DNA of 64,000 bases. It comes from Shinella sp. PSBB067 (GTDB lineage Bacteria > Pseudomonadota > Alphaproteobacteria > Rhizobiales > Rhizobiaceae). Below the pieces are notes generated by a model. It worked only from the letters and a program-made list of their open reading frames with translations. It was not told the origin of the DNA and searched no databases. Of the stretch, positions 17,982 to 27,122 are shown in pieces; position 1 is the first letter of the stretch; each line of letters opens with the position of its first letter. The stretch is from positions 1 through 64,000 of the forward strand of contig NZ_CP069302.1 of assembly GCF_016839145.1 (NCBI RefSeq). The letters are read 5' to 3'. The position numbers and the translations under genes are program-made.

Positions 17982-18878
17982 CTACATGTCGAGGATGTTG
18001 CGCGGGTCGAGCCGGCCGGTAAAGAAGTCGCGCAGGGCAAGGACGTTGCCGTGCAGCCGGCCGCGACGGTCGACCCAGGGTTCCGGGTTGAAGCTGCGGA
18101 CGAGGTTGGAGGCAAAATTCCTGATGCTGCCGCCCCAGGCCTGATACCAGAACATGTTGCCTTTCCGCTGGATATAGATCCGGTTGGCGATCTGCGAATA
18201 GCCGAGCCGCTTGCCGGGGCTTCTGCCGGCCTTCTTGGTTCCAAGATGCACGCCGCGCAACTGGTCGGCCTGCACGATCCTGCCATAGGCGGCAAGCTGC
18301 CGGGAGAAGTCGAGGTCCTCCAGCCAGGCGTAGAACGGCAGGTTCTCGTCGAAGCGGATGGCATGTTCGCGCACCGGCGCAAGGCGGATGGCCATGTTGC
18401 AGCCGTAGCCGTTGAATGTCGGCGAGATGGCGGGCGGGCGGCGAAGTACATCCGCCTCCAGCAGCCTGCGGCCTTCGTCGAATTCCAGCCCCGCGCCGCG
18501 CGCGCCGTCCGCGATGACGTATCCGGTGGCGACCATGATGTCCGGATTGCCCGCAAACAGCTTCTCGACTTCCGTAAGGAAATTCGCGGCAGGCAGGAAA
18601 TCGTCGTCGAAGAAGACGACGACGTCGGCCCTGGAGGCCGCGATCATCACGTTGCGTTGATGCGGCAGGCCGACCGGGCCCGGCAGGATCTCGATGCTCC
18701 CGTCGTAGGCGGACAGCGCTTCGACGTCCACGTCGTCCGGGCGCGACGGGCAGACGAAGAACTCGTCGGGCTTGCGCTCCTGGTTGTTGAGGAACGTGAT
18801 GGTCTGCGTCAGAATATCCCGGCGTCCCGCCGTGGCTATGGCGACGGCTATGGTCAGGCCGTCCTTGCGCATGTTCAT
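17982..18878 (-). CDS. Family 2 glycosyltransferase
   Basis: A 298-residue GT-A fold enzyme. It opens with GLTIAVAIATAGRRDILTQT, the nucleotide-binding start of GT2, and has the metal-binding motif VVVFFDDDFLP (about residue 93) followed by a hydrophobic acceptor region. Later landmarks are YGCNMAIRLAPVREHAIRFDE and FYAWLEDLDFSRQLA, the ED motif carrying the likely catalytic base. It adds one sugar to the lipid-linked EPS unit; the sugar is not predictable. AAGGA lies upstream of the ATG. It converges with the flippase gene and follows the epimerase gene on the same strand, separated by a RIME-like repeat. Confidence 0.92.
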   Translation of the reverse strand: MNMRKDGLTIAVAIATAGRRDILTQTITFLNNQERKPDEFFVCPSRPDDVDVEALSAYDGSIEILPGPVGLPHQRNVMIAASRADVVVFFDDDFLPAANFLTEVEKLFAGNPDIMVATGYVIADGARGAGLEFDEGRRLLEADVLRRPPAISPTFNGYGCNMAIRLAPVREHAIRFDENLPFYAWLEDLDFSRQLAAYGRIVQADQLRGVHLGTKKAGRSPGKRLGYSQIANRIYIQRKGNMFWYQAWGGSIRNFASNLVRSFNPEPWVDRRGRLHGNVLALRDFFTGRLDPRNILDM

Positions 18879-18923
18879 GTCCGGTCCTTGTTCACTCGAG
18901 GCATTGCAGGGTTCGCGCGATTG

Positions 18924-19029
18924 CTAGAGCATTTCCGCTTTTCTTCGAAACGCGAAAACGCTCTATCCTTTTGTTTCTACGCAATTCCGGACGCAAAACC
19001 GCTGCGCACTTTTGCTGGAATTGCTCTAG
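18924..19029. repeat. RIME-like intergenic mosaic repeat, full length
   Basis: A 106-bp element with near-perfect terminal inverted repeats (CTAGAGCATTTCC at the left, complement of GGAATTGCTCTAG at the right, 12 of 13 matching) and an internal palindromic segment around TTCGAA. Length and structure match the Rhizobium-specific intergenic mosaic elements (RIME1, about 108 bp). A shortened relative lies at 63927-63984. Its right end overlaps the stop codon of the epimerase gene. Confidence 0.8.
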
Positions 19030-19997
19030 ACGAAGCGGCCGCCGCTTTCGGCGTTCCACCTGTCGATGGCAGAGGGAAGCCTTCCCCGCGTCGCCTCGCC
19101 CACCGTCTCCAGCCAGCCGGGCACCACGTCCGTCGAGCGCACGAGCTTCATGACGCGGTCGGGATGGATGCCGAGGCCCATGACGGAGAAGGGGCGCAGG
19201 AGCGTCGCGGCCAGCGTCACCACGCCGCGCGGCACGAGGAAGGTCCTGGCGCCGCGCATGTGCTGCGCGCGGAACGCCTCGACGATCTGTTCGAGCGTAT
19301 AGCGATCGGGATAGCAGCCGTTGAAGAGGACGAGACGCTCTTCTCGCCGGGTGGCGAGCTCGATGGCGTCCAGCAGGTCCCCGACATAGAAGCAGGCCTT
19401 GATCGTATCCTTGCGGCCGGGATAGACGAAGAAGCCCTTCTTCAGCAGCTTCGCCATGCGCGTGAAGTTGCCGCCTTCGCCGGGACCGAAGATGACGGCG
19501 GGGCGGCATATGACGAGGCGGCGGCTGTCGTCCTCCTCCAGCCATGCCGTCTGGATGCGCTCGGCCATGTATTTCGACCAGCCATAGGGCGATTCCGGCG
19601 CTGGCCTGGAGTCCTCGCGCTTGGTCTCCTCCCCCGGGCCGTAGACGGAGATGGAGCTGGTGAACACGATGTCGCGGATGTCGAAGCGCCGTGCAAGCGC
19701 CGTGATCGACGTCGCGCCGAGGATGTTCGTCTCGTAGTATTCGTGCGCGGGATGCCCCGGCGTCGTGTGAACGGCCGCGAGATTGTAGATGCGGTCGATG
19801 CGCATGCCGGGGTCGAAGGCCGCGAGATCGCGGACATCGCCTGTCAGATAGGTCACGCCGTCCAGCCTTTCGCGCGGCGGCCGGATGTCGACCGAGACGA
19901 CACGGTGTCCCTCGCCCGCCAGCCGGCGCACAAGATGCGTTCCGATGAAGCCGGAACCGCCGAAAACGACGTCGTTCCTGGGCGTTTCACCAACCAT
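19026..19997 (-). CDS. NAD-dependent epimerase/dehydratase (extended SDR)
   Basis: A 323-residue nucleotide-sugar modifying enzyme. The Rossmann motif is VVFGGSGFIGTHLVRRL (about residue 10), the active-site serine lies in VFTSSISVYGPG, and the catalytic Tyr/Lys pair is YGWSKYMAE (about 145). The substrate-binding half includes FGPGEGGNFTRMAKLLKKG. AGGAGG lies nine bases before the ATG. It resembles UDP-glucose 4-epimerase relatives found in EPS loci; whether it epimerises, decarboxylates or dehydrates cannot be read from the sequence. Confidence 0.9.
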   Translation of the reverse strand: MVGETPRNDVVFGGSGFIGTHLVRRLAGEGHRVVSVDIRPPRERLDGVTYLTGDVRDLAAFDPGMRIDRIYNLAAVHTTPGHPAHEYYETNILGATSITALARRFDIRDIVFTSSISVYGPGEETKREDSRPAPESPYGWSKYMAERIQTAWLEEDDSRRLVICRPAVIFGPGEGGNFTRMAKLLKKGFFVYPGRKDTIKACFYVGDLLDAIELATRREERLVLFNGCYPDRYTLEQIVEAFRAQHMRGARTFLVPRGVVTLAATLLRPFSVMGLGIHPDRVMKLVRSTDVVPGWLETVGEATRGRLPSAIDRWNAESGGRFV

Positions 19998-20282
19998 CGA
20001 GATTGCCTCCTGAGACAGAACGGGCGCGGGAAATTCAAGGCGCACGACGATTTTAATAGGTGCAACTTCTGCATAATTGCTTAAACAGCCGGCTGAAGGG
20101 CCGCCCGGAGCCGGTCTTGGTGAGCAGAGCGTAAATGGCTTGCCGTGCTTCGGAGTTCGAATGGCGAAGATTTGTGCGATGTGCAACGCGAAGTCGCGAT
20201 CCGGTCCCGGTTTCTTAATGAAATTCCGCTTTGCTATGGCCGATTGAAATTCCGGCAGATCGGTGTATCGGGAAAATTGGCA
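19998..20282. promoter_or_regulatory. Divergent intergenic region
   Basis: Lies between the epimerase gene (minus) and the tandem hydrolase gene (plus), so it should hold promoters for both. It is less GC-rich than its neighbours at both ends; no boxes could be assigned with confidence. Confidence 0.3.
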
Positions 20283-22085
20283 ATGCACGGCACGTCCGCT
20301 CGAAATATCCCTCCCCTGCCCGCGGCGCCTGCTGCGGAAAAGGCCGGGGAAAGGCCCGCAGAGGCCGGCCGTCCCGTCACGTTCGCCGGAACCGTCGGCC
20401 TCTATATGCCTGCCGATGCGCGCGTACAGGCGAGCGATACGGCCGTGCTGTTCGTCGGTTCCTGGGGGTTCGAGGAATTGTGCGCCCGCAAGTTCTGGCG
20501 GCTGCTGGCCGAGGACCTGGGACGCCAGGGTATCGCCAGCCTGCGCTTCGACTTTCCGGGGACGGGCGACGCACTCGACCCGGAGGACTGCTCCGCCGGT
20601 CTCGACATCTGGCTGCAAAGCATCGCCTCTGCGGCGGCGGCGCTTCGCGATCTTTCGGGAGGCAGGCGCCTGCTGCTCATGGGGCACGGCATCGGGGCTG
20701 CGCTGGCATGGCGCGCGGCCGAGATGATCGATGACGTCGCGGGCATCGCCATGGCCGCGCCGGCGACCTCCGGCCGCCGCTGGGTGCGCGAATTCATGGC
20801 CCTCAGCCGCATTGCCGATCACGGCGCGATCAAGCATGCGACGCCGCCCGGCGGGCCAGCCATGGGCGAGCAGACCATTCCGGACGCCATTCTCGCCGGT
20901 ATCCGCGCCCTCGACATTTCCCGGAGGGAGAAGGCGGCGGCCCCCGAGGTCCTCGTCCTGTCCCCGGAAGGGCGCGCCGATGCCGCCTTCCTCGACCACT
21001 TGGGTTCGCTCGGAGTGCAGGTGCGGACCGCGCCGTTCGAGGGCTACGACCTCTTCGTCCGCGACGTGCTGCTGTCCATTCCGCCGCGCGCGGCGATCGG
21101 CCGCCTGGTGGACTGGGCATGCGGCCTGAAGGGGACGCAGACGCCCGCCGCGCCGGCGTTGCCGGAAAGCCGGCCGCTTGCCGGCGACGGCTTCACGGAG
21201 ACGCCCGTCCGCTTCGGCGAGGGCGAGCGCCTCTATGGCGTGCTGTGCGAGCCGCAAGGCCCGCGCCGGGGCGCGACGGTGATGATGCTGTCGACCGGTT
21301 ACGACCGCATGTCGGGATGGGGCCGGATCACCACCCGCATCTGCCGGGACCTCGCGCGCGCGGGCATTCCGGCCTTCCGTTTCGACTTCGCCAATGTCGC
21401 GGACAGCCCGCCCTGCCCGCAGGCGCCCGCGCAGGTCATGTACAGCGAAAGCCTCGTCAGCGATGTCGGCGAGGCGCTGGCCTTCCTGGAGGCGCGCGGG
21501 CTCTCGCCGGTCGTCCTGACCGGCCGCTGCAGCGGCGGCTACACCGCCTTCAGAAGCGCGATCCGCTACGGGGCGGTCAAGGCCGTCGTTCCCGTCAACC
21601 CGTTCGACTTCGCCTTGGCACCGGATAAGGACGTCGATGCCCTCATCAACGCGTCGCTCCAGCCGCTCGCCAGCTATGGCGAGAAAATGCGCAGCGGCGG
21701 ATTCTGGAAACGGGTCCTGCGAGGGGAAGTCGATGTGGTGCGGGGCGTGCGCAACCTGTCGCGGATGATCCTTGCCAAAGGCACCGCGACCGCATTGCCG
21801 CTTCTTGTGCGCTTCCCGTTCCTGTCACGCAACGTGACCGCGGCGGCACGCGATTTCAAGGCCGTCGCCGCGAACGGGACGCGGGTATCGCTGATCTATA
21901 GCGAGGGCGACATCGGCGTGCCCAATCTCGAGGCGCGCTTTGGCAAGCGGGGATATCTGCTCGCACGCTACGACAATACGAGCCTTGCCTTCCTCGCCGA
22001 CGCCGACCACAACCTGACGACCGCGCCGGCCCGGCAATATTGGCAGGCCGAGCTCGAGAAGACCGCGCGGCAGTTTCATCCCTGA
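20283..22085 (+). CDS. Tandem alpha/beta-hydrolase protein with altered nucleophile sites
   Basis: A 600-residue protein containing two alpha/beta-hydrolase-like halves (about residues 40-265 and 300-590). In the first, the nucleophile elbow reads LMGHGIGAA, with glycine where serine is expected, so it is probably inactive. In the second it reads LTGRCSGGY, placing cysteine at the nucleophile position; a later ADADHNLTT supplies a plausible histidine. Each half starts like serine aminopeptidase-type hydrolases. Context resembles the exosortase-associated hydrolases of other EPS loci (inference). The ATG at 20283 is chosen as the start of the conserved part; its ribosome-binding site is weak. 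Confidence 0.8.
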   Translation: MHGTSARNIPPLPAAPAAEKAGERPAEAGRPVTFAGTVGLYMPADARVQASDTAVLFVGSWGFEELCARKFWRLLAEDLGRQGIASLRFDFPGTGDALDPEDCSAGLDIWLQSIASAAAALRDLSGGRRLLLMGHGIGAALAWRAAEMIDDVAGIAMAAPATSGRRWVREFMALSRIADHGAIKHATPPGGPAMGEQTIPDAILAGIRALDISRREKAAAPEVLVLSPEGRADAAFLDHLGSLGVQVRTAPFEGYDLFVRDVLLSIPPRAAIGRLVDWACGLKGTQTPAAPALPESRPLAGDGFTETPVRFGEGERLYGVLCEPQGPRRGATVMMLSTGYDRMSGWGRITTRICRDLARAGIPAFRFDFANVADSPPCPQAPAQVMYSESLVSDVGEALAFLEARGLSPVVLTGRCSGGYTAFRSAIRYGAVKAVVPVNPFDFALAPDKDVDALINASLQPLASYGEKMRSGGFWKRVLRGEVDVVRGVRNLSRMILAKGTATALPLLVRFPFLSRNVTAAARDFKAVAANGTRVSLIYSEGDIGVPNLEARFGKRGYLLARYDNTSLAFLADADHNLTTAPARQYWQAELEKTARQFHP

Positions 22086-22115
22086 CCGAACCGCGGCATC
22101 ATCCTGCCGCCGGTA

Positions 22116-23270
22116 TTATTCCGCCGCTATCCGTTCTGGAGCCGTGTCTGCCGCGTCGCGATCGGCAAGCGGCAGGCCGAGGACGTGCGCCAGCTTGCGC
22201 GCGGCGTTTTCCCAGGTGAACGTGGCGGCCTGGCGCCGCCCGGCGTCCCGCATCCGGGCCGAGAGTTCGGCATTGTCGGCAAGCGCGCGGATCTGCTCGA
22301 CCCAGCGGCCGGCGTCGTGCGGATCGGCGGTCAGCGCAGCCTCGCCGCAGACTTCCGGCAGGGCGCCGCAGGGGGCGACGACGGCCGGACAGCCGAGGAT
22401 CATCGCTTCGAGCGGCGGCAGGCCGAAGCCTTCGGTGGTCGAGGGGCATGCGAAGGCGCAGGCATGGATCATCAGCGCGGCAAGCTGCGCGTCGTCGACA
22501 TGGCCGATGAAGCGCACGTTTTCCGGCACAAACGCGCCGAGGCGCTGGAAGTCCTCGCGCGAGGCGGCGCCGAACAGCACGAGCGTCATGTCGCCGAGAC
22601 GCGGATCCGCAAAGGCCTCCAGCAATACCGGGATGTTCTTGTGTGCCTGGGTGTTGGCCAGCGCCAGGACATAGCGGCCCTTTTCCAGGCCGTTTGCGGC
22701 GATGACGCTGTCAGCGGGGCGGTACGCCAGGACATGGTCGCAGCCGTTGTGGATGACCGTGATCCTGTCGGCCGGCGCGACGCCGTAGCGCACGAGCTGC
22801 TGCTTGGAATATTCCGAGACCGTCAGTATCTGCCGGTTCGTTCGCCCGACGAGGGGCTGGAGGAACTTGTACCAGAGGCGAAAGCCCCGCGAATAGGATT
22901 GCGGCGTCAGGTGCACCTGCGCGTCGTGGATCATCGTCACGGCGCGCGGGTGAAGAACCGGCCCGAGATTGCACAGGCTGACCAGCGTGCCCTTGCGCGC
23001 CAGCCAGGGAAGGCTGATCTGCTCCCAGGGAATGTCCTTGGCGATGCCGCTCAGAAAGCTCGTCCTGACGATCCGCGTCCTTGAGAGGGCAAGGTTCCTT
23101 TTCGCCGTCGCAGGGGCGAGCACGAGCGTCTCGGGCGCGCCGTCCAGAGGCGCCAGAAGGCGGTCCAGCGCCTGGATGAGCTCCTGGGCGACGCGGTGGA
23201 CGCCTGTCGGGGCCGCCGCCAGAAATTTGCCGTTGAACACGATCGGCGTCATGCCGGTTTGCGCTTTCAT
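22116..23270 (-). CDS. Family 4 glycosyltransferase
   Basis: A 384-residue retaining GT-B glycosyltransferase. The N-terminal acceptor domain opens FNGKFLAAAPTGVHRVAQEL. The C-terminal nucleotide-sugar domain has ITVIHNGCDHVLAYRP and the GT4 signature ACPSTTEGFGLPPLEAMILG, with the E-x7-E pair. It adds a sugar to the lipid-linked EPS unit in the cytoplasm. Its ATG overlaps the stop of the preceding glycosyltransferase (ATGA), so the two enzymes are probably made together and act in successive steps. Confidence 0.92.
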   Translation of the reverse strand: MKAQTGMTPIVFNGKFLAAAPTGVHRVAQELIQALDRLLAPLDGAPETLVLAPATAKRNLALSRTRIVRTSFLSGIAKDIPWEQISLPWLARKGTLVSLCNLGPVLHPRAVTMIHDAQVHLTPQSYSRGFRLWYKFLQPLVGRTNRQILTVSEYSKQQLVRYGVAPADRITVIHNGCDHVLAYRPADSVIAANGLEKGRYVLALANTQAHKNIPVLLEAFADPRLGDMTLVLFGAASREDFQRLGAFVPENVRFIGHVDDAQLAALMIHACAFACPSTTEGFGLPPLEAMILGCPAVVAPCGALPEVCGEAALTADPHDAGRWVEQIRALADNAELSARMRDAGRRQAATFTWENAARKLAHVLGLPLADRDAADTAPERIAAE

Positions 23271-24382
23271 GCCGTAAGCCTCATGTTTTCCGCCGTCATG
23301 GCGAATCCAGGAAGGTTGCCGAGGAACCTGCGAAGCTCCCTTTCGAAGCGCCGCGGTTCGAACTTGAGGGCGTGGGCGCGGATTTCCGCCGGGGAGAACC
23401 GGCCGGCCTCCTTCTCGAAACGGGCGAGCGCGGCCATCAGGGCCTCGACGCTCTGCTCGTGGAAGAAGAGGCCGGTCTTGCCGTCCACCACCGTCTCCAG
23501 CGCCCCGCCCCGGCCGAAGGCGATCACCGGGCGGCCGCTCGCCATCACTTCGAGCGGCACGATGCCGAAATCTTCCACGCCCGGATAAAGGAGCGCCTTG
23601 CAGGCGGAGAAATGGGCCTCCATTTCCGCATCCGATACCGATCCGAGGAACTGCACCGTCGGGCCGGCCGATTGCCTGAGCTTGGCGGAGGCGCCGTCGC
23701 CGAGCACGACGAGCGGAAGGTTCATCTGCGTGCAGGCGGCGACCGCCAGCTCGATCTTCTTGTAGGGTGTGATCTGGCCGGCGCACAGATAGTAGTCCTT
23801 CGGGCCGTCGGAGATCCTGAAGCGGCTGACCTCGACGGGCGGATGGATGACGGCCGCGTCGCGCCGGTAGAACTTCTCGATGCGCTTTGCGACATAGCCG
23901 GAATTGGCGATGAAATGGTCGACGCGGTGGGAGGTCGTGACGTCCCATTGCCGCAGCTTCGGCGCGGCAAGCGCCAGCACGGTGCGCGCGAGGAAGCCGG
24001 ATTCGGCCATGTACTGGGGATAGAGGTCCCATATGTAGCGCATGGGCGAATGGCAGTAGCAGACATGCACGGCATCCGGCCGCGTGATGACGCCCTTGGC
24101 CGGGCCCGCCTCGCTGGAAATGACGAGATCGTACTCGGTCAGGTCGAGGGATTCCAGGGCGTATGGCATGAGAGGCAGCATCTTCTGGTAATGCTTCCGC
24201 CCGCCGATCTTCTGGAGGAAGGACGTGGTCAGCTTGTGGCGCCGGATCTTCGGCGACAGCTTTTCCGGATCGGCGACGAGGGTGAAGATGTCGGCCTCGG
24301 GGAAGATGTCGCAGAAGGTTTCGAGAACCTTCTCGCCACCGCGCATGCCGACGAGCCAATAATGAACCAGGGCGACCTTCAC
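23267..24382 (-). CDS. Family 4 glycosyltransferase
   Basis: A 371-residue GT-B enzyme, first gene of a two-gene operon. It opens MKVALVHYWLVGMRGGEKVLE and contains VCYCHSPMRYIWDLYPQY (about residue 106), a motif of one GT4 branch, then YYLCAGQITPYKKIELAV and the nucleotide-binding LLYPGVEDFGIVPLEVMASG. The sugar donor is not predictable, though many relatives act as mannosyltransferases and manC is in the same locus. The 5' region carries a bulged hairpin (arms 24391-24402 and 24412-24421) close to the start. Confidence 0.92.
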   Translation of the reverse strand: MKVALVHYWLVGMRGGEKVLETFCDIFPEADIFTLVADPEKLSPKIRRHKLTTSFLQKIGGRKHYQKMLPLMPYALESLDLTEYDLVISSEAGPAKGVITRPDAVHVCYCHSPMRYIWDLYPQYMAESGFLARTVLALAAPKLRQWDVTTSHRVDHFIANSGYVAKRIEKFYRRDAAVIHPPVEVSRFRISDGPKDYYLCAGQITPYKKIELAVAACTQMNLPLVVLGDGASAKLRQSAGPTVQFLGSVSDAEMEAHFSACKALLYPGVEDFGIVPLEVMASGRPVIAFGRGGALETVVDGKTGLFFHEQSVEALMAALARFEKEAGRFSPAEIRAHALKFEPRRFERELRRFLGNLPGFAMTAENMRLTA

Positions 24383-24708
24383 CGCGAACTCCCTCGGGCT
24401 GGTTGTGTATTCCAGCGAGGGTTACGCCAACAATATCGAGAAACCGTGAAAAGGATCGTTAGACTTCGAGTAAAAGCCTATCCGGAAGGTGTTTCCTGAT
24501 CGAATCCGGGAAAAACCGGGGGTGGAAACGCAAACAGGATTAACGATTCACTAAAAATCGACCGGGGTTTACCCGATGGCAGACCTGATTTGAAGCAAGA
24601 ATGCGTCATGCCGGCCGGATCGGGATCTCATGACTGCCGCGCGCCACTTTCTTAATGTTTTCGTGGCTTCCTTCTCAAGAAAAATTGCTGGTAGAGATCT
24701 GTTCGACA
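24383..24708. promoter_or_regulatory. Divergent intergenic region, 326 bases
   Basis: Separates the GT4 operon (minus) from the deacetylase gene (plus). It contains the bulged hairpin at 24391-24421, an occurrence of CGTTAGAC near 24458 that also appears in the operator-like repeat at 14842, and AT-rich DNA near 24540-24560 suited to promoters. No gene is evident. Confidence 0.4.
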
Positions 24709-25491
24709 ATGAATTTCGATGATTTCAAGGATTGTATCGTCGTCGTGGCGCATCCCGACGACGAGATATTGTGGGCGAGCTCCCTGCTTGCTTGCGCGAA
24801 GAAGATCATCATGTGCTACGGCGACAGTCCGGAAAGCGCGCAGGTCAGCGCAGGCCGGCGTGCCCTTCTTCGCCAGTTCCCGCTGAAATCGGTGGTCAGC
24901 CTCGATATAACCGAAGCCCGCGTCTACAAGATGGCGGACTGGCGCCGGCCCGTGGAAACCGCCCACGGCATCCGCTGCGGCCGCGACGGCGCCTATGCGC
25001 GGAATTTCCGGCTGGTGACGGACGCACTGCGCGAGCATCTCGACGACGGCGATCTGGTCGTCACCCACAATCCCTGGGGCGAGTACGGCCACGAGGAACA
25101 TGTTCAGGTCTACCGGGCCGTTTCCGCCTTGCGGCAGCAGAAGGATTTCCGCCTGTTCGTGACGGGCTATGTCAGCGACAGGGTGCTTCACTTCATGGAG
25201 AGGAACATCCCGCGCCTCGGTCCCGCATCCGCCATGCTGCCGACCGACAAGGCGCTTTGCAGCCAGTTGAAGCAGCTATACGAGGCCCATGATGCCTGGA
25301 CCTGGGATGCCGGCTATGAATGGCCCGACCGGGAATGCTTCTACGAGGTCACCAAGCCGGACGCACCGCTTCGCGCCGGCGAAGGGACCATGGCGTCCCT
25401 GCCCGTCAACGTTCTCTGGCTCGATGGACAATTGCCGCTCTGGCGCCGCGTCTACCGCGGGGTGAAACGACGCCTGCGCTCACTTTCCTAG
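24709..25491 (+). CDS. PIG-L/LmbE family deacetylase
   Basis: A 260-residue zinc-dependent N-deacetylase. The metal and catalytic motif VVVAHPDDEILWA lies at about residues 10-22, and the second metal motif NPWGEYGHEEHVQVY at about 125. Family members remove acetyl groups from N-acetyl sugars or similar amides. In this EPS locus it may de-acetylate an amino sugar, leaving a free amine for modification, for example by the acyl or amide genes downstream (inference). The ATG at 24709 gives the usual family length; an in-frame ATG at 24655 is possible. It converges with and overlaps the next gene by four bases. Confidence 0.88.
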   Translation: MNFDDFKDCIVVVAHPDDEILWASSLLACAKKIIMCYGDSPESAQVSAGRRALLRQFPLKSVVSLDITEARVYKMADWRRPVETAHGIRCGRDGAYARNFRLVTDALREHLDDGDLVVTHNPWGEYGHEEHVQVYRAVSALRQQKDFRLFVTGYVSDRVLHFMERNIPRLGPASAMLPTDKALCSQLKQLYEAHDAWTWDAGYEWPDRECFYEVTKPDAPLRAGEGTMASLPVNVLWLDGQLPLWRRVYRGVKRRLRSLS

Positions 25492-26783
25492 GCTCTTTCA
25501 CGTCCTGTGCGGGCGAGGGCTGAGGACGGCTGGCTCTGCGGGCGGCCGGCGCCCAGCAACTCCGCGTAGAGGTCGATCAGCGCTTCGGCCCAGGCGTCCT
25601 GCGTATTGGCGAGGGTCATCCCGTTTGCGCGCGCGCGCTCGCTCATTCCACGCATCGCCTCCGGCGCCATGCCGGCCATCGCGCGAAGCGCCGCGGCGAA
25701 GGCGGCGTTGTCCTGCGTGTTGCAGGCGACGCCCATCCCCCGCTCGACCACCTCGTCGGCCAGGAAGGCCATGTCCGTCAGGATGAGGGGAATGCCGCTC
25801 GCCGCCGCTTCCGCGGCCACGAGGCCAAAGGGCTCGGGAAGGCGAGAGGGAATGACGAGCGCCCTCGCCTTGCCGATCAATCCGCCGATTTCCGCCTGCT
25901 CGCGCCAGCCGTGGAACCGCATTTCCGGATATCGCGCCTCCAGTTCGGCGCGCATGGGACCATCGCCGATGATCTCGAGCGGCACGCCGGCCAGGCGCGC
26001 CGCGGCGAGTGCATCCTGCGCGCCCTTTTCCTGCTCGAGGCGTCCGATGAAGAAGAAGCTTTCGTTGCGTTCGGCGGCGATGCGGCCGGCGACGAACGGC
26101 ATGGCGGGGTTGCGCACCGCCCGCAGGTCGCGTGCCCGGTACCCGGCGCGCGTGAAACCCTCGATCATCTTTTCATGGATGAGGACGATCCTGCCCCACG
26201 GCACGTCCCGCCCCATGGCGGAGAACAGCCGTGCCTGCCGGGCGGTGCGCCAGAGCTTCTGCGCATAGGAGCGCCGGTCGCAGTGGGTGGCGATGCAGCC
26301 CCCGCTCAGCGGCGCGCGCATGCATCTTTCCTCCCGGCGATAGTTCATGAAGGCGCCGTTCGGGCAGGCATGGAAGAAATCGTGCGCGTGGATGGCCGTG
26401 CGCCCGGCGACCCTGCGCAGCGGCACGAAGATCGAAGGGGACAGGATCTGGGACCAGACATGGGTGTGGTAGACCGTGCCCGGCGTGTCGTTCCGGTCGA
26501 TCCAGTCCGAAAGCAGCGCGCTTGCGGAGCGGTTGTTGATGCCATTGACCGCGGATGCCAGCGGATTGCCGCCAAGAAGGGCCTTCTGGCCGAGCGTCAC
26601 GACATCGACGCCGAGTTCGGCGAATGCAGGGTTGTCGCCGTCGTCTCCGGCGATCATCGTGACGGAAATGCCGCGTGCCCTCAAAAGCCGCAGGAGCAGG
26701 AGCACGAGCGTGGTCGCTCCGCCCCGTGCGATGGAGAAGTCGTTGAGCAGGACGACACGCGATATGGGCGTCACGGCGCTCAT
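25488..26783 (-). CDS. Family 4 glycosyltransferase
   Basis: A 431-residue GT-B glycosyltransferase. The N-terminus has VVLLNDFSIARGGATTLVLLL. A cysteine-containing stretch (HDFFHACPNGAFMNY, then CMRAPLSGGCIATHC) is typical of a rhizobial GT4 group. The donor-binding half has SFFFIGRLEQEKGAQDAL and VIPSRLPEPFGLVAAEAAASG with the E-x7-E pair. It is the third GT4 of the locus and appears to be transcribed as a single gene. Confidence 0.92.
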   Translation of the reverse strand: MSAVTPISRVVLLNDFSIARGGATTLVLLLLRLLRARGISVTMIAGDDGDNPAFAELGVDVVTLGQKALLGGNPLASAVNGINNRSASALLSDWIDRNDTPGTVYHTHVWSQILSPSIFVPLRRVAGRTAIHAHDFFHACPNGAFMNYRREERCMRAPLSGGCIATHCDRRSYAQKLWRTARQARLFSAMGRDVPWGRIVLIHEKMIEGFTRAGYRARDLRAVRNPAMPFVAGRIAAERNESFFFIGRLEQEKGAQDALAAARLAGVPLEIIGDGPMRAELEARYPEMRFHGWREQAEIGGLIGKARALVIPSRLPEPFGLVAAEAAASGIPLILTDMAFLADEVVERGMGVACNTQDNAAFAAALRAMAGMAPEAMRGMSERARANGMTLANTQDAWAEALIDLYAELLGAGRPQSQPSSALARTGRERA

Positions 26784-27122
26784 CGATACCCCGATGCATG
26801 GAAGACGGGGAAGCCGACGATGCGAGGAACCCCGGCCACGGGACGCCAGCGCGGCGCCGCGATGGCGGTCACGATTTCCGGTTTTCCTTCGACGACAGGC
26901 ACGATCAACCCCCGGGCACGACGAATCGACGGGAAACCGCAGGTAGAGCGGCGTCCCTTCGCCACGTTAGCGCGCGTTCGTCTCGATATCGATAACGCAG
27001 CGGGAAAACGGCTGCCCGCCGCCGCCGGGGCGCCTGCATATTGAAGGTATGTTTAATAGCAATATAAGATTACCCTTCATTACCTTTCGCCCATGCGCGG
27101 GGGCGTTGCTTCCGGGCCAGGC
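26784..27122. other. Intergenic stretch, 339 bases
   Basis: Upstream of the GT4 gene (minus) and downstream of the co-polymerase gene (minus). The left two-thirds is GC-rich without recognisable signals. An AT-rich segment near 27041-27085 contains an imperfect inverted repeat (GAAGGTA and TACCCTTC, about 27043-27079) that could be a promoter or terminator element. Short reading frames here lack coding character. Confidence 0.35.

Noticed and set aside
20145..20282. N-terminal extension of the tandem hydrolase frame
   Set aside because: No similarity to the hydrolase and no ribosome-binding site; the ATG at 20283 is closer to the conserved part.
26798..27044. Short frames on both strands between the GT4 and co-polymerase genes
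   Set aside because: Low-complexity translations (arginine- and proline-rich), no ribosome-binding site, no neighbour linkage.
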